From an uncultured bacterium (GTDB lineage: Bacteria > Bacteroidota > Bacteroidia > Bacteroidales > Bacteroidaceae), in NCBI GenBank assembly GCA_905215555.1, contig CAJMQU010000067.1:1-22066 (forward strand): DNA of 22,066 nucleotides, given 5' to 3'. The translations under genes were made by a program, and so were the position numbers. Below are positions 1 through 9,140 of the stretch, in pieces. Under the pieces are notes generated by a model. The model was given only the letters and a program-made list of their open reading frames with translations, was not told the origin of the DNA and ran no database searches. Within the stretch, counting starts at the first letter, position 1; every line of letters starts with the position of its first letter.

Positions 1-1235
1 CTAAGAAACTTCTTACACAGATAAAGAATGAATGGCTCTCAAACCTATGGTTGGCGTTGGAGCTACTGGTGGTGAGCGTAGTGATGTGGTATGTGGTGGA
101 CTACCTTTATACTCGCGTTGCCACTTACCTGGAACCAAGAGGCTTCAACATAGAGCACTGCTATCTCATTGAATTGGGTGAATTGACACCCAAGAGTCCC
201 GATTATACACCTGATAAGACCGGCGATGACACCCATGCGGATATTACCGAACTGGTGGAACGCCTGCGCCGCCGGCCGGAGGTGGAGGCTGTCAGCCTTT
301 CGCAAAACTCCTATCCTTATAATGGAAGCAATAGTAGCGGAGAGGTGCGTTATGATACGCTCCAGTCACCCGGCTGGACCATCCGTAGAATGGTTACTCC
401 GGATTTTGTGCGTGTCTTCCGCTATCAGGGCACACGGGGTGAAACGCCCGAACAATTGGCGGAGATGCTGGAACGCGGTGAATTTCTGGCTTCTGATAAC
501 CTTTATAGAAAGTACGACCGTAAATTGACGGAGTTTGTAGGCAAGCGTTTCCAACTTTTCGGAGATACGACTAAGACGTATCAACTGGGAGCTGCCTTGC
601 AGGATGTACGTTATCATGACTACGATCAAGCTCGTTTTTCGTATTGCTTCCTGGCCAAACAGTCTTTCTATTATGTAGGTTTGGAACTCTGTGTCCGCGT
701 CCGCGAAGGGCAGGATAACGATTTCATTACGAAGTTAAAGAAAGACAGCGAAAGTCAGTTCCGTGTAGGTAATCTTTTTATTTCGGAGATTCGTTCGTTC
801 CATGATATACGCCGCAACTTCCAGCAGGCATGGACAAATGATATCCGCAACTATGTGATGGGTATGGGATTCCTGTTACTGAATATCTTCCTCGGTCTGC
901 TTGGAACATTCTGGTTTCGTACACAGCAACGCCGTTCGGAGATTGCATTGCATAAAGCACATGGGGCAATTGACGGTGCTATCTTCATCCGATTGCTTAG
1001 TGAAGGCTTGTTGCTGCTGGCGGTTGTCACGCCTATTGCACTGGTTATCGACTGGAATCTGGCACATCTGGAACTGAACTCGTGGCGTAACGGTGCAACG
1101 TTGGAATGGGACAGACTATTACTCTGCGCGGGTATTAGTTTTGTATTGATGACGTTGATGATTGCCATCGGCATCGGTATTCCGGCACGTAAGGCTATGA
1201 AGGTACAACCTGCGGAGGCCTTGCATGATGAATAA
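1..1235 (+). CDS. ABC transporter permease, FtsX/MacB type (type A, copy 1), 5' partial
   Basis: This gene is cut by the left window edge. The frame is open from base 3 (first visible residues KKLLTQIKNEW), and these align with the start of the gene at 2544 (MKNLLTQIKNEW), so the apparent TTG start at 51 is an artefact and only a few codons are missing. About 410 residues are visible. There is one N-terminal membrane segment (about 13-32), an extracytoplasmic domain of about 250 residues with the motifs EHCY, LTPKSP and SQNSYPYN, then three C-terminal membrane segments (about 286-304, 332-350, 372-394). The cytoplasmic loop GTFWFRTQQRRSEIAL and the ending PAEALHDE are typical of FtsX/MacB permeases. 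The family couples a cytoplasmic ATPase to extracytoplasmic work (export or lipoprotein handling). It is the first of five tandem permease genes and resembles those at 2544 and 5111. The substrate is unknown. Confidence 0.9.
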   Translation, partial: KKLLTQIKNEWLSNLWLALELLVVSVVMWYVVDYLYTRVATYLEPRGFNIEHCYLIELGELTPKSPDYTPDKTGDDTHADITELVERLRRRPEVEAVSLSQNSYPYNGSNSSGEVRYDTLQSPGWTIRRMVTPDFVRVFRYQGTRGETPEQLAEMLERGEFLASDNLYRKYDRKLTEFVGKRFQLFGDTTKTYQLGAALQDVRYHDYDQARFSYCFLAKQSFYYVGLELCVRVREGQDNDFITKLKKDSESQFRVGNLFISEIRSFHDIRRNFQQAWTNDIRNYVMGMGFLLLNIFLGLLGTFWFRTQQRRSEIALHKAHGAIDGAIFIRLLSEGLLLLAVVTPIALVIDWNLAHLELNSWRNGATLEWDRLLLCAGISFVLMTLMIAIGIGIPARKAMKVQPAEALHDE

Positions 1236-1260
1236 GTTTTTAAGATAAAGTGAAAAAATT

Positions 1261-2541
1261 ATGATACGACTCTATTTTCTTCAGGCATTTTACCATTTGC
1301 GCGAGAACCCAATCATTACCTGGGTGTCTATTTTAGGTACGGCAATGGCAATCTGCATGATTATGGTGCTTGTTATTACTTTCCAAGTGCGACTTGTGGA
1401 TTGTGAACCTGAAGTGAATCGCTCGCGTACACTTTATGTCCCTTATATGTCTGTAAAACAAAAAGGTAGATCAGATAACGAGTCCGCCAATTCTTCTATG
1501 TCCGTGCGCACCGGGCGCGAATGTTTTCGTGCATTGACCACGTCCGAAGCTGTAACTTTGGCCAGTGGGGTCGATAAAGTTCGTGCTTCTGTTCCTTCCG
1601 GACTGAAAGCGACAGCAGATATGGTGCAAACCGACGAAGCGTTTTGGGAGATTTTCGATTTCCATTTTCTGAGTGGTACGGCGTTTACCAAGGCTGATTG
1701 TGATGCCGGATTGACACGTGCTGTGCTGGATGCCACTACTGCCCGCAAGCTGTTTGGCACGACCGATGCTGTAGGGCGCACGGTACAACTGGATTATGTA
1801 GATTATACTGTTGCCGGAGTGGTTGCTGATGTCTCTATGCTCGCTACGGCTGCTTATGCACAGATATGGGTGCCCTATTCTGCTGCCGGTGCAGAAGCTA
1901 TGTCCTGGCAGGATGACACAATGGGACCCATGCATGCCATTATCCTTGCACACTCGTCTGCGGACTTCGATGCTATTCGTGAGGAAACGGAGCTGCTGCG
2001 CAAAAAGTATAATGACGGGTTACAGGATGTAGAAGTCTTTTATCGCGGTCAGCCCGATACGCAGCTGGCTTATCTTTATCGCCGCTGGTATGCAGAACCT
2101 GATGTTTCGGGAGTGATGCTGCGCTATACTATTGTTGTCATCATTCTGCTTCTTGTGCCGGCAGTTAACCTGTCCGGCATGACGCTTTCGCGTATGCGTC
2201 GCCGTATGGCTGAAATAGGAGTGCGTACGGCTTTCGGTGCTACGGGCGGCGAATTGATGCGGCAAGTCTTTTTCGAGAATCTGGTGTTGACGTTGCTGGC
2301 AGGTATTGTTGGTTTGGCGCTGAGCTATGTTGCTACTTTTGTGCTGAACGGTTTCCTCTTCAGCAATTCGATGAACGCCTCTCTGAGTGGTGAGAATGCA
2401 CTAACACCTGGGATGTTGCTATCACCGTGGGCTTTTATTGCAGCATTTGCATTCTGCCTTCTGATGAATATACTTTCCGCAGGTATTCCTGCATGGCGTG
2501 CCTCCCGGATGAATATTACAGATGCTATTAATCAAAGATAG
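1261..2541 (+). CDS. ABC transporter permease, FtsX/MacB type (type B, copy 1)
   Basis: A 426-residue protein with the MacB topology: membrane segment 1 at about 21-41, an extracytoplasmic domain at about 42-285, then membrane segments at about 286-306, 338-362 and 393-415. The extracytoplasmic part contains FWEIFDFHFLSGTAF, matching the MacB periplasmic core motif (aromatic-F-x-F...G-x-x-F). The loop after segment 2 reads SRMRRRMAEIGVRTAFGA, the usual FtsX coupling region. It belongs to a second paralogous type, distinct from the flanking genes: it starts MIRLYFLQAFYHLRENP and ends IPAWRAS...AINQR, like the gene at 3844. It lies 25 bases after the previous stop and 2 bases before the next start, so co-translation in an operon is likely. 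No ATP-binding domain is present. The substrate is unknown. Confidence 0.9.
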   Translation: MIRLYFLQAFYHLRENPIITWVSILGTAMAICMIMVLVITFQVRLVDCEPEVNRSRTLYVPYMSVKQKGRSDNESANSSMSVRTGRECFRALTTSEAVTLASGVDKVRASVPSGLKATADMVQTDEAFWEIFDFHFLSGTAFTKADCDAGLTRAVLDATTARKLFGTTDAVGRTVQLDYVDYTVAGVVADVSMLATAAYAQIWVPYSAAGAEAMSWQDDTMGPMHAIILAHSSADFDAIREETELLRKKYNDGLQDVEVFYRGQPDTQLAYLYRRWYAEPDVSGVMLRYTIVVIILLLVPAVNLSGMTLSRMRRRMAEIGVRTAFGATGGELMRQVFFENLVLTLLAGIVGLALSYVATFVLNGFLFSNSMNASLSGENALTPGMLLSPWAFIAAFAFCLLMNILSAGIPAWRASRMNITDAINQR

Positions 2542-2543
2542 AT

Positions 2544-3818
2544 ATGAAGAACCTGCTGACACAAATAAAGAATGAATGGCGGAGCAACCTTTTCCTGCTC
2601 GTGGAATTACTGTTGGTTTTCGCTGTACTGTGGTATATTGTTGACTGGGTCACCGTCACTGCACGCATTTATCGTGCTCCGATGGGTTTCGATACGGAGC
2701 ACTGCTACAATCTGTCTTTTAATAGCCTGACTCCCAAATCTGCATTATATAATCCGGATCTTACAACTGAAGACGATGTGGATGCCCTACTTGAGATTAC
2801 AGAACGTCTACGTCACCGTCCTGGTGTGGAGGGTGTTACTGTTTCACAGAATTGTTACCCATATAATGAAGGAAGTAGCGGAGCATATTTTTATTTGCAG
2901 GATACTATCTGTGTCACAGCTCATCAGGTTTGGTCCGACCCAGAGTTCTATCGTGTTTTCCGTTACCACACGGTTGATGGTGATGGTCCGGATAAACTCG
3001 TTGCTGCCATTTCCGATCAGACCATGCTTGTCACTTCCAATGTTACAGATCGTTATCCGAAACTGAATATGCCCGATGCCTGTTCACTCTTGAACAAGGA
3101 AGTGGCTTTGACCTATCCCGATCGTGGTTATCACCGGCGTATTGCCGCCATTGCCTCTCCTGTGCGCAGTTCTCATTTTGAGACATCACATGAGTGGGGT
3201 GGAGCATTTATCGGTCATAATCTGAATAGGGATGCCCTTATCAATGATTTGGGCAATGTGCGTTATGTGCAGGTCAGTCTGCGTGTATTCCCCGATGCAG
3301 ACCATGATTTTGCTGATGCACTTATGGAGGATGCAGACCGTCTCTATCGGGTAGGTAATGTCTACTTGCTTGATGCGCTTCCTTTCAGTGATATCCGCTA
3401 TGTCCGGGAGCTTGAAGATGTGAACGAAGTGAAGACTCAACTTTGCATCCTCTTCTTCCTGATGCTGAATATATTTTTGGGTGTCATCGGTACTTTCTGG
3501 TTTCGTACACAGCACCGTCGCCGTGAAGTGGCGTTGCGCATGGCGATGGGGTCCAGCCGCCGTGGCGTGTTCTTCCGTCTGATGGGGGAGGGACTGTTGC
3601 TGTTATCGGTTGCTGCCGTTCCTGCTCTGCTGATTGCCTTCAATGTGGGTGTTGCAGAGTTGGTAGATATCAGCAAGATGCAGTTCACGTGCGAGCGGTT
3701 TCTGATTGCCGCTGTGTCCACATGGTTGCTGATGGCATTGATGATTGTCGTTGGCATTTGGTATCCGGCTTACAAGGCTATGCAGTTACAGCCTGCTGAA
3801 GCCTTGCACGATGAGTAG
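2544..3818 (+). CDS. ABC transporter permease, FtsX/MacB type (type A, copy 2)
   Basis: A 424-residue protein closely related to the first gene of the window. It shares MKNLLTQIKNEW at the start, EHCYNLS, LTPKS, the RLRHRPGVEGV stretch followed by SQNCYPYN in the extracytoplasmic domain, GTFWFRTQHRRREVAL in the coupling loop, and the ending PAEALHDE. Membrane segments lie at about 15-35 and in the last 140 residues (three). The ATG is 2 bases after the stop of the preceding type B gene, and the next gene begins within about 25 bases of its stop, so this is an operon position. The repeated A-B order suggests that each A protein pairs with a B protein to make a heterodimeric permease; that is inference. 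The partner ATPase is not in the window. Confidence 0.9.
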   Translation: MKNLLTQIKNEWRSNLFLLVELLLVFAVLWYIVDWVTVTARIYRAPMGFDTEHCYNLSFNSLTPKSALYNPDLTTEDDVDALLEITERLRHRPGVEGVTVSQNCYPYNEGSSGAYFYLQDTICVTAHQVWSDPEFYRVFRYHTVDGDGPDKLVAAISDQTMLVTSNVTDRYPKLNMPDACSLLNKEVALTYPDRGYHRRIAAIASPVRSSHFETSHEWGGAFIGHNLNRDALINDLGNVRYVQVSLRVFPDADHDFADALMEDADRLYRVGNVYLLDALPFSDIRYVRELEDVNEVKTQLCILFFLMLNIFLGVIGTFWFRTQHRRREVALRMAMGSSRRGVFFRLMGEGLLLLSVAAVPALLIAFNVGVAELVDISKMQFTCERFLIAAVSTWLLMALMIVVGIWYPAYKAMQLQPAEALHDE

Positions 3819-3843
3819 TCTTAATATTATAAACGATATACTT

Positions 3844-5082
3844 ATGATAATCCGACAAGCGTTTTCACTTCTACGGCAGAACCCATTTTCCAGTACTGTT
3901 TCCATTATTGGAACAGCGGTGAGTATTGCCTTTGTCATGGTGGTCTATATGGTCTACGACATCCAGACTGCTAATATTCGTCCTGAGTCGCACCGCGACC
4001 GCATGGTCTATTCTTCCTATGGTTACAGTTATCGTAAGGCAGACCATAGCAATTCAAACACCGGTATGTCTTATCAGGCTGCTTGTCGTGTCTTTGGTGA
4101 TTTGCCTGGTGCCGAACTGGTCACTTATATGAGCTATACTACCATGGAGTATTGTGGCGCTTCGCCCGAAAAAGGGCAACGTTGCCAGAAGCGCCGTGTC
4201 GACTTGAATTTTTGGCGCTTGTATGATATCCGGTTTGTTGCAGGACGCCCTTTCGACCAACAGGAATTTGATGCCTGTGCCGATGTGGTTGTCATTGCTG
4301 AACGTCTGGCTCGTGAGGCCTTCGGTTCGGCGGAAGAAGCGTTGGGAAAGAGTTATTTTGTAGACTTTTATCCCAAACGTGTGGTAGGCGTTACTGAGGA
4401 TGTCAGTTCGCTGTTTACCTTTGCTTATGGAGAGGTTTGGTTACCTTATTATACCCAAGACCCGGCCTGGGGCAGTGAGGGGTTGCGCGGTGGATTTGAA
4501 GCGATGGTATTGTGTAAACCGGATGTCAGTCCTGCGGAGATGAAGGTGCAGATAGAAAACTCACTCGACAGCCTGAATGCTTCGCTTACCGAATACGAAT
4601 TGAAACTTCCCGATCTGAGTACTTACACCGAACGTCAGTTTTTTCGTGACGACTTCCTGAATCCTATGGTCACTTGTATTATGCTGGGACTTATCCTGCT
4701 TATTGTACCCGCAATCAACGTCAGTGGACTTATTTCTTCACAAATGTCCCGTCGCCTGTCGGAGTTGGCGGTGCGTAAAGCTTATGGTGCCAGCCGTTCG
4801 ACCTTGATATGCCAGTTGATTCTTGAGAATCTGTTGCTGGCATTCATCGGTACACTGCTGGGCTTCCTCTTATCGTGCCTGCTCTTGTGGCTGGGTAAGG
4901 ATTGGATGCTGGCAGGAGGCTATACGGAAGGTTATTTTGAGGTCAGCATCTGGCTCTTCCTGCGTCCGGCTGTCTTTATCGCTGTATTGTGCGTATGCCT
5001 GCTTTTTAACCTATTGTCCGTATTCATTCCGGCATGGAATGCTACCCGTCGGCCGATAGCGGAAGTGCTTAGTGGAGAATAA
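3844..5082 (+). CDS. ABC transporter permease, FtsX/MacB type (type B, copy 2)
   Basis: A 412-residue protein if translation begins at ATG 3844 (MIIRQAFSLLRQNPF). I chose this start because it aligns with the start of the type B paralogue at 1261 (MIRLYFLQAFYHLRENP). An upstream in-frame ATG at 3811 overlaps the previous gene by 8 bases and cannot be excluded. One membrane segment lies at about 17-38; the extracytoplasmic domain carries FWRLYDIRFVAGRPF, the MacB core motif; three membrane segments follow near the C-terminus. The coupling loop is SQMSRRLSELAVRKAYGAS. It ends IPAWNATRRPIAEVLSGE. It is the fourth of five tandem permeases, and its B-type sequence keeps the alternating order. The transported substrate cannot be told from the sequence. 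Confidence 0.88.
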   Translation: MIIRQAFSLLRQNPFSSTVSIIGTAVSIAFVMVVYMVYDIQTANIRPESHRDRMVYSSYGYSYRKADHSNSNTGMSYQAACRVFGDLPGAELVTYMSYTTMEYCGASPEKGQRCQKRRVDLNFWRLYDIRFVAGRPFDQQEFDACADVVVIAERLAREAFGSAEEALGKSYFVDFYPKRVVGVTEDVSSLFTFAYGEVWLPYYTQDPAWGSEGLRGGFEAMVLCKPDVSPAEMKVQIENSLDSLNASLTEYELKLPDLSTYTERQFFRDDFLNPMVTCIMLGLILLIVPAINVSGLISSQMSRRLSELAVRKAYGASRSTLICQLILENLLLAFIGTLLGFLLSCLLLWLGKDWMLAGGYTEGYFEVSIWLFLRPAVFIAVLCVCLLFNLLSVFIPAWNATRRPIAEVLSGE

Positions 5083-5110
5083 ATAAGTTGTAAACATGAA
5101 CTAAAGAGAA

Positions 5111-6430
5111 ATGATTATGATAAAGTCCATTCTGACACAAATTTGGAACCAGCGTCGTGCAAACGGTTGGCTTTTTGCCGAACTCTTAATCGTGTTCGTG
5201 TTGTTATGGTATTGCTTCGATATGCTTTATGGCTTTGCTTATGCTGAACGTCAGCCTAAAGGTTATGATCTGGAACATGTATATAAAGTTCGCCTTTCCA
5301 CTAACCCGAAGCAACTCGTGCTTTGTTCATCCGAAGACAGTTTACAACGTTTTTGGTTTAAACCTATGGAAGAAGTGTTCCGCCGTATCAAACAGTATCC
5401 GGGTGTGGAAAGTGCCAGTGTCTGGCTTGGCTCCGATGCCTATACCCGGCGTGTCACCTATCAGGGATATACCATAGATAGTGTTCATGTGATAGGGGCC
5501 AATATTCGTTATGTATCTCCTGAGTACTTTAAAGTAATGCGTATTCCGATACAGGAAGGTATGGGCATGTTTGCTACCGATATAAATGCATTTGAAAGCA
5601 CTTCCGGATCTTCGCTGTCATTTGGCTCGGCAGACTGGAATCCTGCTGCTACCCCTTTGCCTGCTGTCATAACGTTGGATATGGCGGACAGTCTTTTCCA
5701 TGCCGGTGGCAGAGCACTGGGGCGGGAATTCTTTGATTATTATGCTGGCAGCAGTTTTCGCTACCATGTGGTAGCCGTATGTGGTGATCAGAAAAGTGAT
5801 GATTATGCCCGTTACGAACCGTTTATTCTTACCCCTCTTCCTACCTGGTTCTACCGGATGCAGGGAATTCCTTCTATTTCCATTCGTGTGCACCCTGAAG
5901 CAGATACAGATGATTTTGCCACCCGTTTCTTTCGTGATATGACGTCTCAATTGCAGGTTGCTCCGTTCTATCTGTTTGAAGTCCGTAGTTATGATGAGCA
6001 AAAGGCAGAGCGTGACGCTGCCGAAGGTATTACCCCGTATATCCGTAGTGCGCAGCTCATTGCCGTTTTCTTCAGTTTCAATGTCTTTATAGGCTTGATG
6101 GGTACTTTTTGGTTCCGCACCCGCCACCGCCGCAGTGAGATTGCTTTACGGATGGCGATGGGAAGTAGCCGTGTGAAAATTTTCGGACAACTGCTGGGCG
6201 AAGGACTGTTATTATTGGTTCTGTCTACCATCCCGGCTTTGATTATTTGTAGCAACCTGGTGATGACAGAAGCCACGATGACTGAACAGGCTGATGCTAC
6301 GGAAGTTTGCTTTGTCATTGTTTCATTATCCACTTTTTTGCTTATGGGTTTGATGGTAGTAGTTGGTGTTTGGTTCCCGGCTATGCGGGCTATGCGGGTA
6401 CATCCGGCTGAGGCTTTGTATGACGAGTAA
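5111..6430 (+). CDS. ABC transporter permease, FtsX/MacB type (type A, copy 3, divergent)
   Basis: A 439-residue protein of the type A group. It starts MIMIKSILTQIWNQRR (a second in-frame ATG at 5117 fits the paralogues equally well) and ends RVHPAEALYDE. The coupling loop GTFWFRTRHRRSEIALRMAMGSSR is nearly the same as in the gene at 2544. Its extracytoplasmic domain is the most divergent of the three A copies: LTPKS and SQNxYPYN are missing, and the corresponding stretch reads GVESASVWLGSDAYTRR. There is one N-terminal and three C-terminal membrane segments. It follows the type B gene by 28 bases and is the last gene of the array. The next gene has its own promoter. The divergent outer domain hints at a different ligand or partner; that is inference. 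Confidence 0.88.
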   Translation: MIMIKSILTQIWNQRRANGWLFAELLIVFVLLWYCFDMLYGFAYAERQPKGYDLEHVYKVRLSTNPKQLVLCSSEDSLQRFWFKPMEEVFRRIKQYPGVESASVWLGSDAYTRRVTYQGYTIDSVHVIGANIRYVSPEYFKVMRIPIQEGMGMFATDINAFESTSGSSLSFGSADWNPAATPLPAVITLDMADSLFHAGGRALGREFFDYYAGSSFRYHVVAVCGDQKSDDYARYEPFILTPLPTWFYRMQGIPSISIRVHPEADTDDFATRFFRDMTSQLQVAPFYLFEVRSYDEQKAERDAAEGITPYIRSAQLIAVFFSFNVFIGLMGTFWFRTRHRRSEIALRMAMGSSRVKIFGQLLGEGLLLLVLSTIPALIICSNLVMTEATMTEQADATEVCFVIVSLSTFLLMGLMVVVGVWFPAMRAMRVHPAEALYDE

Positions 6431-6471
6431 AAAGAAAATGCACATTCTGCTCTGTATTTCAATATAATGCG

Positions 6472-6479
6472 TATATTTG
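6472..6479 (+). promoter_or_regulatory. Bacteroidota-type promoter, -7 element of the histidine kinase gene
   Basis: TATATTTG matches TAnnTTTG, the -7 element of the Bacteroides primary sigma factor. The -33 element is poor: TCTG occurs at 6446-6449 or 6451-6454, at spacings of 22 or 17. The element overlaps a possible TTG start at 6477, so transcription would begin downstream of that codon. This favours ATG 6522 as the real start. It also separates the kinase from the permease array, whose last stop is at 6430. Confidence 0.55.
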
Positions 6480-6521
6480 CGAGGAAAAAGCACATTTATT
6501 CTAACAGAAGAAAATTCAGAT

Positions 6522-9137
6522 ATGAAGAGACGCTTACTCCTCGTTATGTTACTCGGCCTGTTTCCCTGCATTGTATTTGCCGGACACTTTTCTGCCGCTG
6601 AACGTACATATAACGTCCTTTTCATCCAATCATACAATCATCGTACCCCTTGGAACAATCGATTGACCGAAGGAGTACGCGATGGACTGGTACGCGGAGG
6701 TGTAAAAGCGAAAGTCACTGTCGAGTATTTGGATGCGGACTATTGGACCTTTGCTTCCGAGTGTGTCATTATGCGACGCATTTGTGAACGAGCCCGTCAG
6801 CGAAATACTGACCTTATAATTACAGCAAGTGACGAAGCCTTCTATACTCTGATGCATTGCGGCGACTCTTTGCCCTATATGCTGCCGGTGGTCGTATCGG
6901 GTATAAAGTATCCTAATGACAAACTGATGTCGGGCTTGTCCAATGTGTGCGGATATACTTCTAAAATCAATTTCGAGTATTTGCTTGAAAACGCACGCCG
7001 TGTGTTTCCTCATCGCACAGAGGTTATTTGCATTTCAGACAGCAGTCTTTTAAGTCTTAGGGGAGTTGCTGAGTTTGAACGTGTCTGGGCCGATTATCAG
7101 CAAAAACATCCTGAGTACACGTTGAAGACTATGAATGTGCAGGCACAAGCGCCTAATCCGGTTATTTCTTCTATCTGTTACGAATACAATGCCTACAACC
7201 GCATTGTTATTGCTCCCAAATGGACTCCTTTCCTTTCTTTTATAGGAAAAAACTCTAAAGCTCCGGTTTTTGCAGGACAGAGTCTTGCACTGACAAACGG
7301 AGTGTTCGGAGTGCATGATATGGAACCTTACGAGAATATGCATGCAGCCGGACGGTGCGCTGCACAGATCTTGCAGGGAGCCGTGCCCTCGGTAGTAGGA
7401 GTTGTGGACCTGCCCGGTAAGATGCTTTATGACTATAAGCAATTGAGCTTTTTCAGGGTGAAGACCGATAAGGTGAGCGATGATGGCATTATTCTGAACA
7501 CTCCCTTAATGGAGCGTTATAGTGTCTGGTTCGTTCTTTTTTATTCTGTCATCGTAGGAGCGTTGGTTTTCCTGGTAATCTGGCTTTACCGGCTTAATCG
7601 CCATGAATCCCGCCGGCGTATGCATGCACAGACGCGTTTGCTTATTCAGAACCGCTTGGTGGAGCAGCGTGACGAGTTTGATAATATCTTCTGCTCTATT
7701 CGCGACGGACTGATAACTTATGATACGGACTTCCGCATACACTTTGTCAACCGGGCTTTGATGGTTATGCTGGAACTCGACCCGAATGTTCATACGGCAC
7801 GTTACTACGAAGGGCAGATGGCAGGCTCTGTTTTCCATATCTTTTGTAACGGAGAAAATATTCTGTCCTCTTTGTTGAAGCAGGTGAGGGCTGAACGCCG
7901 TGTGGTCCCTATTCCGGAGAAAGCTTTCATGCAGGAGGTTCACAAGGGAACTTATTTCCCTGTTTCGGGTGAAGTAGTGCCCATCTATTCGAAGAATAAG
8001 ATGACGGGGATGGCTATTTGCTGCCGCAATATATCCGAGGAAGAGATGCATAAGCGTTTCTTTAATCTGGCAGTGGATGCAAGTTCCGTATACCCTTGGC
8101 AGTATGATATACGTACAGCCAGTTTCCATTTTGCCAATTCGCTGCTCGACCATTTCGGGCTTCCGGGCAAGTTAACCATTCTCCGGAAGGAGCTGGAACT
8201 TCTGATCTATCCGGAAGATTTGAAGCAGACGCAGGGGCATTTTGATGTCATTCTTAAAGGGGAAGAAGTAGATACCCGCATGAGCTTCCGTATGCGCAAT
8301 GCAGTAGGAAAGTATGAATGGTGGGAGTTCCGCAGCACTTCTTATAATGGGCTGACCCGGGAAGCGCCCTATATGGTATTGGGCGTTTGCCAGAGCATCC
8401 AGCGTTATAAAAACACGGAAGAAGAGTTGATAGCTGCCCGTGACCGTGCTTTACAGGCTGATACTTTAAAATCTGCTTTCCTTGCCAACATGAGCCACGA
8501 GATACGTACTCCGTTGAATGCTATCGTCGGTTTTTCCGATTTACTGAAGGATATTGACGCGTTCAGTCCTGAAGAGGTGAAGCAGTTTGTAGATACCATC
8601 AATATCAACTGCACTCTTCTGCTGGCATTGATTAATGATATTCTCGACCTGTCGCGTATAGAATCCGGTTCAATGGACTTCCGCTTTGCCGGATACAATC
8701 TGAACTTTATCATGCAGCAGATATATGACTCCCAGCGTCTGAGTATGCCTGCGGGAGTAGAGTTGGTGATGCGGATTCCTGAAAACGAAAGCAAGTCGAT
8801 CATTACAGATTCTGTCCGTCTGAAACAGGTGATTAACAACTTCATCAATAATGCCAAGAAATTTACGACTCATGGCTCTATCACGTTCGGTTATCTGACG
8901 GAAGAATCGGGGTATACCGTTTTCTTTGTGGAAGATACCGGAAGTGGCATTTCAGAAGAAAACCAGCGGCGCATATTCGAACGTTTCTATAAAGTGGACA
9001 GCTTTACTCAAGGTGCCGGTTTGGGCCTGAGTATCTGTCAGACCATTGTAGAGCGTTTCTGTGGCAAGATAACAGTCTCTTCTGAAATGGGGAAAGGCAC
9101 CCGCTTTACAGTGCGCGTGCCGGATGGTAACGAATAG
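6522..9137 (+). CDS. Sensor histidine kinase with extracytoplasmic ABC substrate-binding-like domain and PAS domains
   Basis: From ATG 6522 the protein has 871 residues and begins with a clear signal peptide (MKRRLLLVMLLGLFPCIVFA). A longer frame from TTG 6477 would overlap the promoter and mask the signal. Domains in order: an extracytoplasmic region at about 25-330 resembling ABC substrate-binding sensors (YNVLFIQSYNHRTPW); a membrane helix at about 334-356; a short coiled region; a PAS domain at about 382-505 (FDNIFCSIRDGLITYD); a second PAS-like domain at about 510-625; HisKA with phospho-acceptor His 659 in NMSHEIRTPLNAIVGF; and HATPase at about 755-871 with the N box INNFINNAKKF, G1 VEDTGSGIS, F box IFERFYKVD and G2 GAGLGLSIC. 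There is no receiver or DNA-binding domain, so a separate response regulator is needed and none is visible. Its place next to the permease array suggests, without proving, a regulatory link. The ligand is unknown. Confidence 0.92.
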   Translation: MKRRLLLVMLLGLFPCIVFAGHFSAAERTYNVLFIQSYNHRTPWNNRLTEGVRDGLVRGGVKAKVTVEYLDADYWTFASECVIMRRICERARQRNTDLIITASDEAFYTLMHCGDSLPYMLPVVVSGIKYPNDKLMSGLSNVCGYTSKINFEYLLENARRVFPHRTEVICISDSSLLSLRGVAEFERVWADYQQKHPEYTLKTMNVQAQAPNPVISSICYEYNAYNRIVIAPKWTPFLSFIGKNSKAPVFAGQSLALTNGVFGVHDMEPYENMHAAGRCAAQILQGAVPSVVGVVDLPGKMLYDYKQLSFFRVKTDKVSDDGIILNTPLMERYSVWFVLFYSVIVGALVFLVIWLYRLNRHESRRRMHAQTRLLIQNRLVEQRDEFDNIFCSIRDGLITYDTDFRIHFVNRALMVMLELDPNVHTARYYEGQMAGSVFHIFCNGENILSSLLKQVRAERRVVPIPEKAFMQEVHKGTYFPVSGEVVPIYSKNKMTGMAICCRNISEEEMHKRFFNLAVDASSVYPWQYDIRTASFHFANSLLDHFGLPGKLTILRKELELLIYPEDLKQTQGHFDVILKGEEVDTRMSFRMRNAVGKYEWWEFRSTSYNGLTREAPYMVLGVCQSIQRYKNTEEELIAARDRALQADTLKSAFLANMSHEIRTPLNAIVGFSDLLKDIDAFSPEEVKQFVDTININCTLLLALINDILDLSRIESGSMDFRFAGYNLNFIMQQIYDSQRLSMPAGVELVMRIPENESKSIITDSVRLKQVINNFINNAKKFTTHGSITFGYLTEESGYTVFFVEDTGSGISEENQRRIFERFYKVDSFTQGAGLGLSICQTIVERFCGKITVSSEMGKGTRFTVRVPDGNE

Positions 9138-9140
9138 TTT

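Noticed and set aside
51..56. TTG start of the first permease at 51
   Set aside because: The frame is open to the window edge, and residues encoded before 51 align with the N-terminus of the paralogue at 2544. The gene is simply cut by the window.
3745..3843. Longer N-terminus of the second type B permease
   Set aside because: It would overlap the previous gene by 74 bases and has no counterpart in the type B paralogue at 1261, whose start aligns with ATG 3844.
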